The notes below the pieces were generated by a model. It did no database searches. It worked only from the letters and a program-made list of their open reading frames with translations, and had not been told where the DNA came from. A program made the position numbers and the translations under genes. Below are positions 1 through 12,705 of a stretch of DNA of 64,000 bases, piece after piece. Source of the DNA: Alternaria dauci (Eukaryota; Ascomycota; Dothideomycetes; Pleosporales; Pleosporaceae); NCBI RefSeq assembly GCF_042100115.1, contig NC_091280.1, forward strand, positions 496,001 through 560,000, in the 5' to 3' direction. Numbering within the stretch: position 1 is the first letter of the stretch; the number at the start of each line of letters is the position of its first letter.

Positions 1-18
1 AACCCCCAATTACATTGC

Positions 19-921
19 TTAACGATCGCCGGTACCATACGGCTCCAGTGCACTGTCATTCGCTAACAGCTGGCCCGTAATATCTATGCATGATACAATG
101 GACACAAAAAACTTCATGTTTGCATTGCTGGTATTCGCGTGAAGAGTGTTAATGAGATACACCGTCCCGGAAATTACGGAGCAATAGGATTCCGTGATGC
201 CTGTATGAGATTAGATCTGTAGAGCGTATGCCAGTGTCCCAACCATGACGTGATCCAAGCGTGAGTACGTATGCTCAGCGTTGGGCGAATGCCTGAAATT
301 CAAGGCCAGAAAGATGATGTAAAGCGTCTGAAGCAGGAACGCCACCATGGTAAGGAAGTACCTTGTCCGGCCACCAATTGTACCTGGCGGAGTGCCCAGT
401 GTAAATTTCGACAAGGTTTCGCATTAGTCACTCCGCGTTCTCCGTGAAACCTTACGGGTAACGCATCCTCGCGAGGACGCCACACGTGAATGACAGGAAA
501 CCGATATCGCAAACGTACCGAGGTGTTCATGTGGTCAAGTAGCAGTAGGTTGGAAATTTGGGTATCGAATTTAGCACGTGTGCTTGAGGCGTAATCAGAA
601 GCTACATGTCGCGTTCCTCTAGATGCGATCCGATCGGTGCTGTTTATACATGTGATAGCCGGTGTGAAATGCCGACGGAGAGTGCAAAACGAAACCGCCG
701 AAACATGGAAGATCAAGGCTTCCAAAGCGAAACTGGAATGACATGAAGAAGGCCACCTCTTACGGAGCGTTTGTAGAAATAGAAAGAATCGCAATACCAA
801 TAGCGCCCAAGATCGCGTATTGGTCCATGTAAAAAGCATAATCCTCAAACCCTGTATCGTAGTTCCAGTCGTGTTGCGCCGAATAACTCCAGGAATGATG
901 TTTTTCGATGATCAGCGGTCA
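19..921 (-). pseudogene. Degenerate polytopic membrane-protein gene
   Basis: One minus-strand frame reads as hydrophobic protein in several pieces separated by stops. An open piece at 921-763 ends in a membrane-like segment (YAILGAIGIAILSIS). It meets a TAA at 760-762 and continues in the same frame for about 45 residues. A third piece at about 420-214 contains a clear membrane segment (YFLTMVAFLLQTLYIIFLAL), meets a TAA at 211-213, and the same frame then stays open to another stop at 19-21. Both internal stops could have arisen from CAA by C-to-T change, as in repeat-induced point mutation. The middle (about 430-620) has several stops, so an intron or decay lies there. I do not recognise the family. 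A real gene with unusual introns is the alternative. Confidence 0.4.
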
Positions 922-1076
922 CACCCCAAGGTTGTCGAAACAGTCAAGAATTCATTCCATGTGCCGCCATGGTGAAAGTGTGAACCTGAACGTGTGGCTT
1001 CTGCCGCCGCCGCCGTGGTTGTATTATCGTAAAAGGCAGTGCCGTGACTCGCGACATATCTGCGTATTTAACCCGC

Positions 1077-2475
1077 CTATGCTCCAGTGTAGAACTGTGG
1101 TAAGCCCTGATGATGGTATGCCATTGCTGGAGTAACCTCCTCTTGTACCCGGTCTAGGTGTCCTGGCTCTGCGTACCACTGCGCACTCATAGACCGTCCG
1201 GATGAAGGCAGTGGCGGGCCGTGGTTCGGCATTGCGTCGTACGAAGTCCAGGGAGCTGGATAATAGGAGTGATTGGGAACGACGGGTGCGGACAGAGGCG
1301 CCGATGTAGATCCGCCTACCGTGGTTGTGTGTAGGGTAGAAGGGTTTGTGTCTATGGTAGTCGGATAGGGGTATGGAGAAGTTCTTCGGTAGTTTTCTTG
1401 CTGAATGCCAAGGCCTTGACCGGAATATTGTTGGGGAAGCCCTTCTATGTTGCCGTATGACATGGAGCGCGTTGGCGGTTGGAATGGTGGTTGTTGGCCC
1501 CAGTGAGAGTCTTGGTGGCCGTAGGACATGGTCGAGCTCGTACTCATTGCGGCTGGTGTATGACCACCTGAAACGTTTGACTCACTGCCGTATGCCGAAT
1601 TTGCTGTCGAAGGTGAGTTACGCCATGAAGGGCTCTCGGCTACGGTAGATGATGGTAGGAAACCGTTTGCTGGTGGCCACTGGGTTTCTATAGGAGGAGG
1701 GTATGGATAAGAAGGGTGTTGTACTGGGACTTTGTTCGTCAGCGTTTGCAAGCCTGAGACGACAGGATACATACGGCCACTGGAGACAGGCACATGGTGA
1801 GGGTCGCTTTCGTGTTCGCCGTGGTACCCAAAGCTTGGAGGCTGTCCGTTTGATGTAGATGCGGAGAATGGTGTGCGGAACTCGCCCATAGCATCGCTGT
1901 GCCGAGGTGAAGTAGCTACTGGCGTAGCTGGCTGTACTGCACTACCCGATTTCGACGAGATAGTTGGGACATGCGGCAGATCGGGGTTATGCTCAACTGG
2001 GTAGAAGTTGCATTCTTTTTTCAGCCGGATGCAGTTGGAGCAACGGCCTGCAGGGTCATCGGGAGCTAAGAGACACCGTATCTTTCTGCGTCTGCAATGA
2101 CCTACCCTCACCAGTTAGTAATCAAATAGGAAACTACCATGGGGTTCCGTTTCTTGACTTACCACATGCCACCGATGTTCTATGATATCCCAACTTGTTC
2201 CGCGGCTTGTTACTTGTTGGCGACAGGTCACCTGGGTTCCCAAGTGCTAAGTGGCGCATGTGTGGAGTCGATGAGGACTTGCGGAGTTCACCCGCTTTGC
2301 TACTCTTTGAGGAGCGTCTTTTCTTACTCGAATGATGAGGTTGAGCAGCGGGTTCTTGACCAGTGGAAGAATCGGGAACAGAGTCGAGTTGGTCCGTGGG
2401 GCTTGGTGTGGAAGCTGTGTCGGCGGCATAGGAACGAGCAAACCCAGAGCTATGGTTCGGGGGGTTGAAGGACAT
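1077..2475 (-). CDS. Zn2Cys6 fungal transcription factor
   Basis: Two exons, 2475-2163 and 2101-1077, give about 445 residues. The 61-nt intron falls inside the zinc cluster: exon 1 ends ...SVACG and exon 2 resumes HCRRRKIRC. Joined, the binuclear cluster is C-x2-C-x6-C, a proline-containing loop (LAPDDPAGR), then C-x2-C-x6-C ending near KKECNFYP. This fold binds CGG half-sites as a nuclear DNA-binding domain. A basic, Ser/Lys-rich stretch precedes the cluster. The C-terminal 300 residues are low complexity, rich in Ser, Pro, Tyr and Gln, with no recognisable fungal regulator middle-homology domain. I chose the ATG giving MSFNPPNHSS; an in-frame ATG 84 nt upstream (2559) would add a basic extension. 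Targets are unknown. Confidence 0.88.
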
Positions 2476-5400
2476 GGTGTCTTGAACGGGCTGTAAAAGC
2501 AATGACTGCTCTAATCTAGATGCCGTCTTCTTCGCGCGGCGTTCAGTTCCCACAGCCATGTGAGGCGCACTGTTGTCGCAAGATCCGAATATCAATTACA
2601 CGGTAATGCGGCAGCGCATTGAAGGACCTGAGGGTATGAGCATTTAATGTTTAGAGTTCGACAAGGCCCCACAAAGATCCATGATGGACAGGAAGCTAAA
2701 CAAGAGGACGTACCTGGGAGGTCAAACAGGGCGAGTTTTCAAACGCTGGAGCCGGCACTACCGAGATGTTGGCCGCGGGAGCAGACGACGGGACAATGGC
2801 TGATCTACCGTACCATGGGATTCTCGATCTAATCAATGCTTCCAGAGGCGCACTGACAGGCCAGCAGGGGTCAAGAGGTAATGAAAGTCAACCCAGGTAA
2901 ATAACCAAGTAGCAGAAGCGATGGTGAAGCAGTTGCGCACCGACAGTGACAGCCAATGTCAGCTAGTCGTTACCACGGCTGTTGGTTAGCGGGGGCGCAT
3001 TGCAATCTTGAGAACGAACAGGCGCCAAAAGCAAAAGCCTGCATACCTACGAAAAGAAGTAGGGACTGGATATAGAAATTTCGACGACGCTGTTTGGTTG
3101 ACTGGGTGGATGATTAAAAGTGGCGAAGTATATCCGCGCTACTCTGCAACCGGATTGCTGCGTTGGAGCGCCTCTTGCACCTAAGGATTTCACAGGGTTC
3201 ATCAATGCTCCTTCCTCACAAGCACAAGATCAACTTCTAGAGGCCAAGCGACCAGGTTGCTGTTGGTGGGCCCGCTTGGACCAAGTGATGTGCGGGATGG
3301 ATGGGTGTGCAGGCCAGCACGTCCGAGCGTCATGACTCGATGGCTCAGACCCTTCGCACAGTCGCTGTTTGGGATCCTCTGCCTGTCACGTCTCGACGGT
3401 GTGATGCGATGACAGCCAGCGGTAGCCGCCTAGCGTCAGCGGCGGCGCGATCCACTTTGTGTCGCTCTTGCGTGCGCAAAAGTGTCTAGTCAAGCCACTG
3501 TATTGATAGCCGGCGATTGGTCAAGACGGTTGTAATGTATATGCCCTGGTTATCCCGATTTCCTCGACGCGTATGTAAGGGGCCTCTACCAAGGCAGCAT
3601 GTACAATACTGCAGGACCATGCAAGCTGTGAGGTTAATCTAGCATGGCTCTGTGCGTACAAACGTGGCCGGGGAAGCGTGGTTGGGCCAGGGTGGGATTC
3701 AACAGTGTCCGGATCTAAGATGACGGAGACGGCGATAAAGGCCTCGATGGAGACAGGGCCGAACTGCCTGAGTAGGAGAGCTGACGCAGACTGGAGACTG
3801 GTAGGGTTTGGTTTGCGCAGATGAGGGCCCAATACGCAAAGGTCGTGACGTGCCATGCGCGGTAGCGAATGCCCGCTGCGATGATCCCTCGATTGCTCAC
3901 GGTCGTTGGAGAGGTCTCGAAGTGTGGTGCAGGGATAACGCCGACGTGAACTGCTGGCGCTGTCATGGTATGCTATCCTGCGACAAATTGGCTGTGAAGG
4001 CGCGTCCTTCTCCACACAGTTCATTTCGCTAGCAGGGCCCTGGCAAGACGCTCGACTAATCTCCACTGGCGTCATCGTGATTGAGGGACAATGGGCGATT
4101 CCACAGTTGCGTTGCACAAGCGTCGTTGAAGCGAGCATGTCACTGGCCAAGATGGATTGCAGTACGTGATGGCCGCCGGTGGTCGGTTAATGCGCATGAG
4201 GCCTGACCCAGCCGTCTGGCTATGGTCGTTGCATGACTTGCACTCCAATAGTGCGGGCGCGGTCCAAGACGAGCAAATGCACGTGGAAGACCGATCTGAT
4301 ACAAAAGTACATCGGGCCTATTCACTCAGCTTGAATTTTCTGTAGTCAGACGGCTTCCACCAAGCTTACTATTTCCCGACGGCACCTGCGCAGCGTCTAC
4401 CCCCACCGGTCCGCCGTGGCGCATGGATGGTGAGGCGTTGCGAGTATTTTCTTTTTCCTCCCAGTCAGTCTCCGTTGTTCTAGAAGCAGGGAAAGGCATC
4501 CCAGCTTGCCCATTTTTGTTTCTTCCATGTGTCCGCATGCTCATCGTGTTCATGGTCAGCACCGCGTCCTGCCGATGCCGACAGCCTGTGTCAGCTCGGC
4601 ATGTCATTGGAGCGTAATGTCGACTTGACGCCTTTTGACCAGGTCTTCGGTAATCACGCAGTCCGATTTCCAGTCCCTGGGCTCGAGTGCGCGTAGCTGC
4701 AATGGCTGTGCATTGGGCTCAATCATGTCTTCTGGCTAAATTGTTCACCGTCGTGTATCTGAAACGTACCGGACATGAACCGATCGATGCTGCGGAGCAC
4801 CGGCTGTCCTGGACGTCTGGAGTCCAGGATGACATGGTGATCAGTACCTGGTGTTTGCGCGCCGCCGCAGCACAGGCGAACGGCGCTTCATCCGTTCACG
4901 AACGCTCATGCGAGGCTTACATTGTGCCTCCGTACCACACCCCTCGTCACTCTTGGCTCGCTTAGACGCAGCTTCTACCCTGGGACATGGCAGCTCGTGC
5001 CTGCCAGTTGTAGCGTAGCAAGCGTGTAAAGATAGCAAGCGCAAAGGATCCCGCCTAACATCCCAACCTTCACCTCGACCCTCGTCGCCCGCTGCACGTG
5101 CGCTGATTGGCCACGACGCAATCCGCCGCCGGCGCACGACCAAGATACATCCATCTCCGCCTTGATGCCAACCTGCGATACACCGTCTTCACCTACACGA
5201 CGACTGCTAACCTCTCAGAGTAGGTGGCCAGCACACGTGAGCGACACTATCAAGCTCGCTATCTGCGAGGGCCACCAACACCACCAAGCTATCGTTAGGC
5301 AGCGTTGATGATACCTCCCCACATCGCATGAGTACGCAGTTACCCCCACGCACCTCAGAAACATCGACTACAGCTGTACTACGCCATCCTTGGGACTCGA

Positions 5401-8400
5401 CCAGAAACGTGTATGACTGTATCTGCATCACGACCCCCGCAGCACTCTCTGCATTTCCGTGCTACTGGAACACGGTGATACAATCGATTCGACGCTAGCG
5501 ACTGTCCATCAAGAGACTTTCAATACCACGGCAATTCAACTGCATGTTAGAGTCATGCACCCTTGCATACCTCCAATATTACTCTTCTTATGCCACCACA
5601 TCACACGTTGGCAAGATGCTTTGAAAGCAATTATCAATCATTTCCGGTTATATGGTTCTCGCATGCCCACCCTCAAGAGTTAGTCACGGGCAGATACTCG
5701 GGGATACGCTAGTCATACAACCACACCTACGAGTCCTGAGCGTTGAGAACAGCAGCGTCGCCTAGAGCAAAGGCGTTTTGATCAAACCTTGGGTAGGTCA
5801 CGGAAGCTTATGGCCTTCATAACATTGTGCGCAGCTATTCGAGGAGCATCAAGTGTGGTTCCGCCGGAGACCGTTGCTTTCAAAGTACGTCTCTTTGGAC
5901 CAAACCAGCGCGTGGACGTTGTTCGCTGTTCTGGTGCTGCTGAGGCCCTCACACCACACTCAACACCAAGTCTCTCTGAGCTTGGCAATCACGAAGTCCT
6001 CTAGCGCATCGGAGTACCTCCATTCTTGTTGCCACGCTACCTGTCCGACATGGCGGATCCCTATACCAGAGCGCTGGAGATCACCGTCATATTGACTAGT
6101 TTCCGCTTTGGTAAACTCAGTCGAAGATCTTCAGGAGAGTCGGCGCGACACGTTGACAGCCGCGCAATTGCTCGCCTGAAATTCGCGAGCATAACGCCGA
6201 TCGCACCTTTCTAGACGCGGTTCGACGTTGGCGAAAGCCTCCAGCGTCCGCTATCAACAGCCGAACCATTAAAACTCGTTGCGATGATCAACCAGAAAGC
6301 TGCGGAGGCAGCTCCGTTCAGCTGTCATCGACGATCCTGTCTTGGCGAGATCCCCATCAAGTCGCCTTATGATTAGACTTCGACCCCATCGAGGACGCCT
6401 TTCTTCATCTAGATAAAAAGCCGGTATACTAAAGCTGTTGCTCCAGCGGGCAACCAGCCTCACTTGCTGACAAGTCTTGTACAATGTACGGCTCTTTGTT
6501 CTACTAGTCATTTTGTCATTCTTGCCAACTAGTCCATTTACCAATACGTCATATATCCCCGGTTCTAGCTGAAACGGAGAGATCCGAATAATAAATTAGA
6601 ACAACTATAGTTCTACTCGGTTGCCAACAATGACACTAGTCTCTCTAGGTTATACGCGGTACGGTACTCTACGCAGAACTGGCGCTCCTCGAATCGAAGA
6701 GCCGATCTCAGTATCGGGCCGTCGTCATGACACGTTGGTTTCACAATTCTACATCTCTAGCGGATAGTGGCAGTGGATATGCGAGTTAGGCAAGTCCCAT
6801 CGACTAAACATGCACTACACTTGACTCGGCAGGATCTTTACAGATCCTGAATCATTGATCGAGGGATTGATTCATTGCTTCCTTGTATCGTCTGGCGACG
6901 TCATGGGAGAGGGAACTACAGTTTCAGCATTGCTATGCCTGTACAAAATGATTCGAGGGAATCGAAAGAACCATTTTCCCATCGGCTTCGTCCGGGAGAT
7001 TTGCCTGAGCCACCGGTAGAGCGTTCGATCCGATGTGCGGCAATTCTGGGCGGGCGCGTTTCCGGGAGCTATGATTCGCACATATTACCGCATCCAGTAT
7101 TGGATGGCTCCACTGCGTAAGGACAGATCTAGTAGCGAAACCCCTTCGATGTGAGTGCGCCTGAACAGCCCCACTAGAGACTTTCGCGTGGGTAAGCCTT
7201 TGTCTCGTTTACAACTGCCATGTAAACCTGGCATCCTTGGATCACTCACGAGTTTATCACGCCACCAATCTTACCCAATCCTCACAGCAATCTCCACCCT
7301 GGACACTCGAGATCTTACAGGCGGGAGGATATTTCCCGAGCGATCTATGATACAGAATCGCTACCAACGATCTTCACACATGGAACCCGAATGCGGGGTT
7401 CTACTAGTAGGCGCGCCCCTTGAAAGCTAGACAGATCGCCACAATCACACATCGTCGGGTCTTTGGTTCCGCACTACAATCTCCGATGGCTGCCAAGTTT
7501 GCAGCTGTACACGTTCCCGGAAGGCTGTTTATCCGGCGTATTGAGATGACCAAAAAAGCATCAGGGTGCAGTCAAGATGGTCGACATGGAGGTGCATCAG
7601 ACTAACATCGTCTACGCGTCTTTGGGCTCGGAGTGTAAATGTGCATCTAACCAGGGTACATGACTATCTTGGTATGCTGACTGACTTGCACATTGTCTAA
7701 AGCTGTGACTAAACAGTCTCACGACCACAATCTGGCAGTACAGAACTAGGTTTATGGGCCTCCCCACCCCCTGGACGTATATCACGCTTGCCCCACGAGC
7801 ACCACATGGGTACCTATCTCATCATCCGAAGCATGTTGGGCTAAGGTTCATACCATGTTTGTGCATTGAATTTATTATCAGAGAATAGCATCGGTGTTGT
7901 ATCCGTAAAGGGTCTTACATCCGTTGCAACCCATACAAGGGAACCTAGGATGGATCGTACACTACCATGCATTGCCCAACCCCAACACTGTCTTCAGATA
8001 GAGTACGGCACGCAACCCTAACTCAAACCTAAACATGACCTCTGCACATCTTGAGTTTTCAGGCACTCGCCACTCAAAGCGCTGCCTCAATTGCGACAGC
8101 GACAGCAAGTATGCCGACAACGCCGTTGGTGCCGACAATGCAATGATCGCCGATCTGATCTTGTAGATTTACCAGCTCTTCTGTGGCTGGCGCCACGTCA
8201 GGGGAATTCGTATAGCTGACGAAGGCAACCCACCACGACTCTTTTTCGTTACCAAACAGGCGTTGTACGAAACTATACCAGCTCCCCGACCTTCCTTCCG
8301 AATAGCGCACCTTCGTGTCCTTCTCACTGTCTTCGAGCAACGAACCAAGACGACTGTTGAGCTAACCACATGTGCTTGCATTACCTATTCAGAGATACCA

Positions 8401-8556
8401 GCAATCTGCCAAACGAGCGATGCTCTTCGCAATCCTGACCCAGAACCACTAAGTATCTTGCACAATCGAATATCCCATGTTCTTTTTCATTGCTATTGAC
8501 GTCTATCCTACGTATATACCCTCGTCCTGTCTTTTCCTCGTCTCTCATCCCCCTAC
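2476..8556. other. Gene-poor interval of about 6 kb
   Basis: No open frame here combines reasonable length, splice signals and recognisable protein sequence. The longest frames (under about 210 residues, around 3.5-4.2 kb) are Arg/Ser-rich and overlap on both strands, as expected by chance in GC-balanced DNA. The part nearest 2476 should hold the promoter of the Zn2Cys6 gene. Around 6.5-6.9 kb the base composition becomes more AT-rich. I see no long terminal repeats or transposase motifs. The interval could contain strongly decayed repeats or genes I cannot read. Confidence 0.5.
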
Positions 8557-10610
8557 TCAATGGAACTTTGCACTAACCCCTCCATATCTTACTCCATCAA
8601 CCTTCAACTCAAACACCAATCCCGCACTCTCACACCGCATATCCAGCGTGAAATCCAGATTATCAAACTCTACCCCCTTCGTCGTCGTCAGCCGCGTAAA
8701 CAAGCTCTTCGGCACCGTATTCAAGTCGGTAGTAAGTGTGCAAACATTAATAAGCCCCTTTTTGAACGAGTCAGGAGCCGTGTCAGCGTCGCAGGCTATA
8801 AGGTCGTCTTCTACGATGAGCGATTGGCCCGGCCGAAAGTTGCGCGTGTAGTGAAAGGATATGGGTCTGTTTTCCGAGACTTGTGCGCCCTGACCGGAAT
8901 GTTAGTACGTCGTGTGACCAGCCGTGGTCATGGTAAGAAGCAGTTTTACGTACCTTTGCGATATGCCATTGCATGCGATCCGACACCATCCATCTCTCCC
9001 AGAGCGGACTCCAGTATCGATCGGAGATGGGATGTTTTGCTTCGTCGAATACTGTCGCGTAGCTGGTTCCATAGTGCCATCGACTTCTTCTGCTAATGAC
9101 CATGTTGCCTTCCAGTCCGCGCAGTACGGCGCCCCGTACTACCGCTGTCCATGCATGTATGGGGTGGTATATCTCGACTGCCTGCGAGGCGTTCAATGCG
9201 ACAGCGTGCGTGGGTCTTTCGGTATACGGTGGCGGGGGTGCGCTGTTGAAGTGCGACTTCATTCGACCGTAGAGGTAATTGCTCTGCCCAAAGCCTCCAA
9301 CCAAGACAATGCCACACACCAAGCCTCCTTTCGCTCTTATGCTGTGCACCTGACCCTCTACCAGATCGATAACCTCTTGGACTACTGGATCGAATAATTC
9401 TTTGACTTGCTCCGCGCTCATGACAAGGAACCCAGAGTCCAATCCTGCTTCCTCGTCGTCCGGCAACCCCGGAAAAGGTATGTTGACCTCATTTTGTTCC
9501 TCCTCGTTGAAGTTGCGCTTCACAAATTCCTCAAAGTACTTTAAGCCCATATTCCACGTCTTCACCTTCTTCTCGCGCATCCAATTGTAACGTTCGGTGC
9601 CAATGCGCTGCTTGACATGGTCTTCGAATCGGTAGTTGATAAACGTCGAGCCGCAGAGACCGCCTGTCCCGACTGCAGATTCTTCGACACGGAGAGGATG
9701 GAGTTGGGTAATCTTGTACGCTATCAAATCGACAGTGCCGCCACCAGCATCGCAGACGATGAAGTTGTCTCCGACCTTCAAGTGGTTTGGTTGTATCGCC
9801 TTGAGGGTATATACTGCTGCTGCCTCAGGCTCTGATATAAGCTTTAGCTCATGTCTCTTGCCCATGCCAGCTTTCTCCGCAGCCTTGAGCGTCGCGTCCT
9901 TGGCTGAGTCTGACCAGACAGCAGGCACTGTCAAGACAAATTCAACCTTGGTCAAGCTGATAAACGTCTCTCCGTATCTCCGTGTCAACGTCTCCATTGT
10001 GTGCTTGTATATTTGCGAGAGATAGTCGGAAACTGCCTCCATGACCGTCTTCTCAAACTTGCGTAGTTGCGCGGCGGTTTCGAGCGGCGATACGAAATGT
10101 GGTAGCTTCTGGTTTCTGTCGAGGAATAGCTTTATACACCGGAGACGCGTCTCCTCTGGCTTGAATTGGAAGCCCCATTTTATGTTCTGCGCAGGTTTCG
10201 CGGGCGGATCGAGTGAGGAGGGTGTTTCGCTGTAACCAATTTCAGTGGGTACTTTGTCTGAAGTGATACCTGCGCGTGTATGTTAGTTTGGAGAGGCATG
10301 GTACCGGTGCATCTCAAGCAGAACGTACCGTTCCCTCCAGGCCATGTCTTGATGATGTCGATGTCATCAGGGGTTGCACTATATACAGCAGCCACACCTA
10401 TTGAGCTTCAGCGTCCAATCGTGTCGGTCGCATATTGTGCAATAGTTGCTACCAACCGCTGTAGGTGGTTCCAAAATCGACGCCGACGACCAATTTGTCC
10501 TTCGTAGGGCCACCAATTTCGGGTACGCTGTTTATGTCGACAGTCGCATTGCTTCCAGGGTTGAACGTGTACGGGATGCTGCTCCCTCGGTCCGGAAATG
10601 TATGGCTCAT
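8557..10610 (-). CDS. Hsp70-like ATPase-domain protein
   Basis: Four exons (10610-10457, 10397-10329, 10269-8954, 8889-8557) join in phase to give 623 residues. The actin/Hsp70 ATPase signatures are visible in order: phosphate-1 loop VGVDFGTTYSG (residues about 42-52), connect-1 ISEPEAAAVY, phosphate-2 CDAGGGTVDL, and adenosine motif LVGGFGQSNYL. The protein lacks the canonical Hsp70 substrate-binding domain and EEVD tail. Its C-terminal part matches the pattern of the large fungal family of Hsp70-like (HSP12A-type) proteins. The last intron has a consensus branch site (GTACTAAC) and restores about 110 residues that a simple open frame misses. The gene is divergent from the coiled-coil gene starting at 11063. 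Its cellular role is not established; expansion of this family in fungi is known, function is not. Confidence 0.88.
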
Positions 10611-11062
10611 TGTCGTTCTTCTTGGCGTTAAACGCGGTGCTTTTGTTGATGGCTCTGGTAATCGCGTAGTTGTCGCGTGGGTCAGACCGCGGGGCTGAAT
10701 CCTACCAAAATGAACGGGGGTATCATGGACATGTACGTTGGCGCGGGAAAGACGTCGAGGTCATGAATGTGTTTGCCTGGAAAACATTGAATGATTCAGG
10801 CAGCGGCGAAATGCGCAGTGTCATGTCGAAGCCTGGAATAACGCGCTACTCATTGCCGGAGAAGACGCCCAGCTGCGGGCCCTGGTTGATGATCATCAGC
10901 TCGCGCAAGGCTGCAGGATTCTGGCCTGCCAGGCATGATCTCGTCGTCCCACATGGAGCCATGCGACGGTGATATTCCTCGAACGGGGTGTTGAAGGTTT
11001 GTGCTGGTCTTTGAAGTTCGTTCCGATGTGCCCCTAAATCGGAACGCGCTCCGGGCTCAACT
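10611..11062. promoter_or_regulatory. Divergent promoter region
   Basis: This 452-bp gap separates the start codons of the Hsp70-like gene (minus) and the coiled-coil gene (plus), so it must hold both promoters or share one. No clear TATA box was seen. A perfect inverted repeat sits at its right end and is listed separately. Confidence 0.5.
11019..11046. repeat. 9-bp perfect inverted repeat in a leader
   Basis: CGTTCCGAT at 11019-11027 is followed after 10 nt by its exact reverse complement ATCGGAACG at 11038-11046. It ends 16 nt before the ATG of the coiled-coil gene at 11063. It could form an RNA hairpin in the 5' leader, or be a palindromic protein site containing CCG and CGG triplets. 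Confidence 0.55.
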
Positions 11063-12659
11063 ATGACCGAACGAAAGAGTTCTGGTCAGTTTCAGCACTC
11101 CAAGCCAACGGCTTTAGCATGTGCTAACATCTTTAGAATCTGCCCATCGCTTGAAGCGCGGCACGCGATTGATATCGAAATCGACCAAGACCTCCGCGAA
11201 TACCGTGGTCACTCCACCGAAAGCCGCCGTCGCTGCTCCAAATGCGAAGAAAGACGAAGTACACCGACGAAGATACCCCTTCAATGATATGCTGAAGCGC
11301 AAGAGTGGAGGTGTGGTAGATCTCTTGAGGGATACTGCACCTTCAGGATCCAGCAATGACTTTGTCGATAGGCCAGAGATGCCGCCATCAGGCGACGATT
11401 CTCCAGACCCACGAATGGCACACAGGGCTGCGGACCTCGAAAGAGCTCTGGCCATCGCGAAAGAGGAACAGGAGTTAGTCAGGGAAGAATTGTCGAGACT
11501 GAGACATTCTAGACAAGCGGATCAGGACACAATCGAGGAACTCAGACAGCAACTTGCTGAGAAGGGCTCGAATGCGGGTGGGACTCCGTTTGGCAGGTCA
11601 AGTGACCACCAAATAGATACTGCGGTACCGAGAGACTCACAGAACGGGGACGACATTTGGCGTCAGAACTCGGAATTACGCTACCGAATTGCGCAACTGG
11701 ACGAACAACTCGCATCGAACGACGGATCTTATCCACAAAGCCTCAAGCAACCGCAGTCAAATGGGGAAGCAGACGACCTGCGACTGCGCCTCCATGCCGC
11801 CGAGAAAGAATCACAAGACAGGGCTCAACAGCTTCTGGCGCTGAAGTCGAGCATATCTTCGATCACGCGTATGGATTCGCAAATCACGGACAGCGAGCTC
11901 GCAGAGTCATTTTCGCAACTTGCAAACCGCGTGCGAGAATGGACTGTCTCGAATTTTAGGCGGTCAAGACTACATCTCGACAACCTTCCGAAAGAGACTG
12001 AAGATGTACTTCGCGTATTGAATCCACAGTACAAGGTTAGTATACAGAGTACCGATAAGCTTGCATTGTATCAAGCCGTCGTCTCAACATCGCTTATGCA
12101 AATCTTCGAAAGTCCCATCGTGTTTGGGATGCCTCGCACAGGTCCGTCTGCTGCGCTACGGCCGTTCGCCGAGCGCATTCAACATCTTGGTACTGTATAT
12201 CGAGAGTGGGTGCGCGCTACGGTACAAGTGCTGGACCGCAGCGAAGCCAATGGAGAGATGGAAAGGGAGAATGAGGCCTCGTTACATCGACTCACTGGAG
12301 ATATCAGCCACACGCTTTTCACATTGACGTCTACGAGCCTTGCGCCAAGTGCACAGTCAACACTGGCTGGGATATTGAAGGACGCTGTGAGTCTGCAACG
12401 AACACTCGCTCTGCAAAAGGCACACTATCACCTGCTTTTCTTTCGCTGCCAGGATGGCAGCATGCAATTTGACGAACGAACAATGGAAGCTGTGAATGAC
12501 GTTGGTCTCTACATGGAAGATGATACGGACATGGACGTCGACCGTAGGTTTCTGTTCTGTGCCTTTCCAGGTCTGATCAAGTACGGCGATGAATGGGGAG
12601 AGCATCCTGAAATGAGCAATATATTGTTGAAAGCGAGGGTATGCTCTGGTGTGAGCTGA
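11063..12659 (+). CDS. Coiled-coil protein of unknown function
   Basis: Exon 1 is only 22 nt (11063-11084, MTERKSS). A 52-nt intron with branch site TGCTAAC and acceptor TTTAG leads to exon 2 (11137-12659), giving 514 residues. A strong heptad-rich coiled coil spans about residues 100-220 (AADLERALAIAKEEQELVRE onward), broken by Gln/Asn-rich linkers. A globular all-alpha region follows from about residue 250, with the pattern LANRVREWTVSNFRRSRL. The C-terminus ends KARVCSGVS. Proteins of this type are common hypotheticals in filamentous ascomycetes; I know of no assigned function. The gene is divergent from the Hsp70-like gene and convergent with the HET gene, whose stop codon lies 46 bp beyond its own. 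Confidence 0.8.
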
Positions 12660-12705
12660 ATTAAGAATGCAGCAAACGTCACCGTAATATCGAAACTGCC
12701 CCTTC

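Noticed and set aside
3521..4150. 209-codon minus-strand frame in the gene-poor interval
   Set aside because: Ser/Arg-rich with no domain, overlapped by frames on the other strand, and without splice or promoter support.
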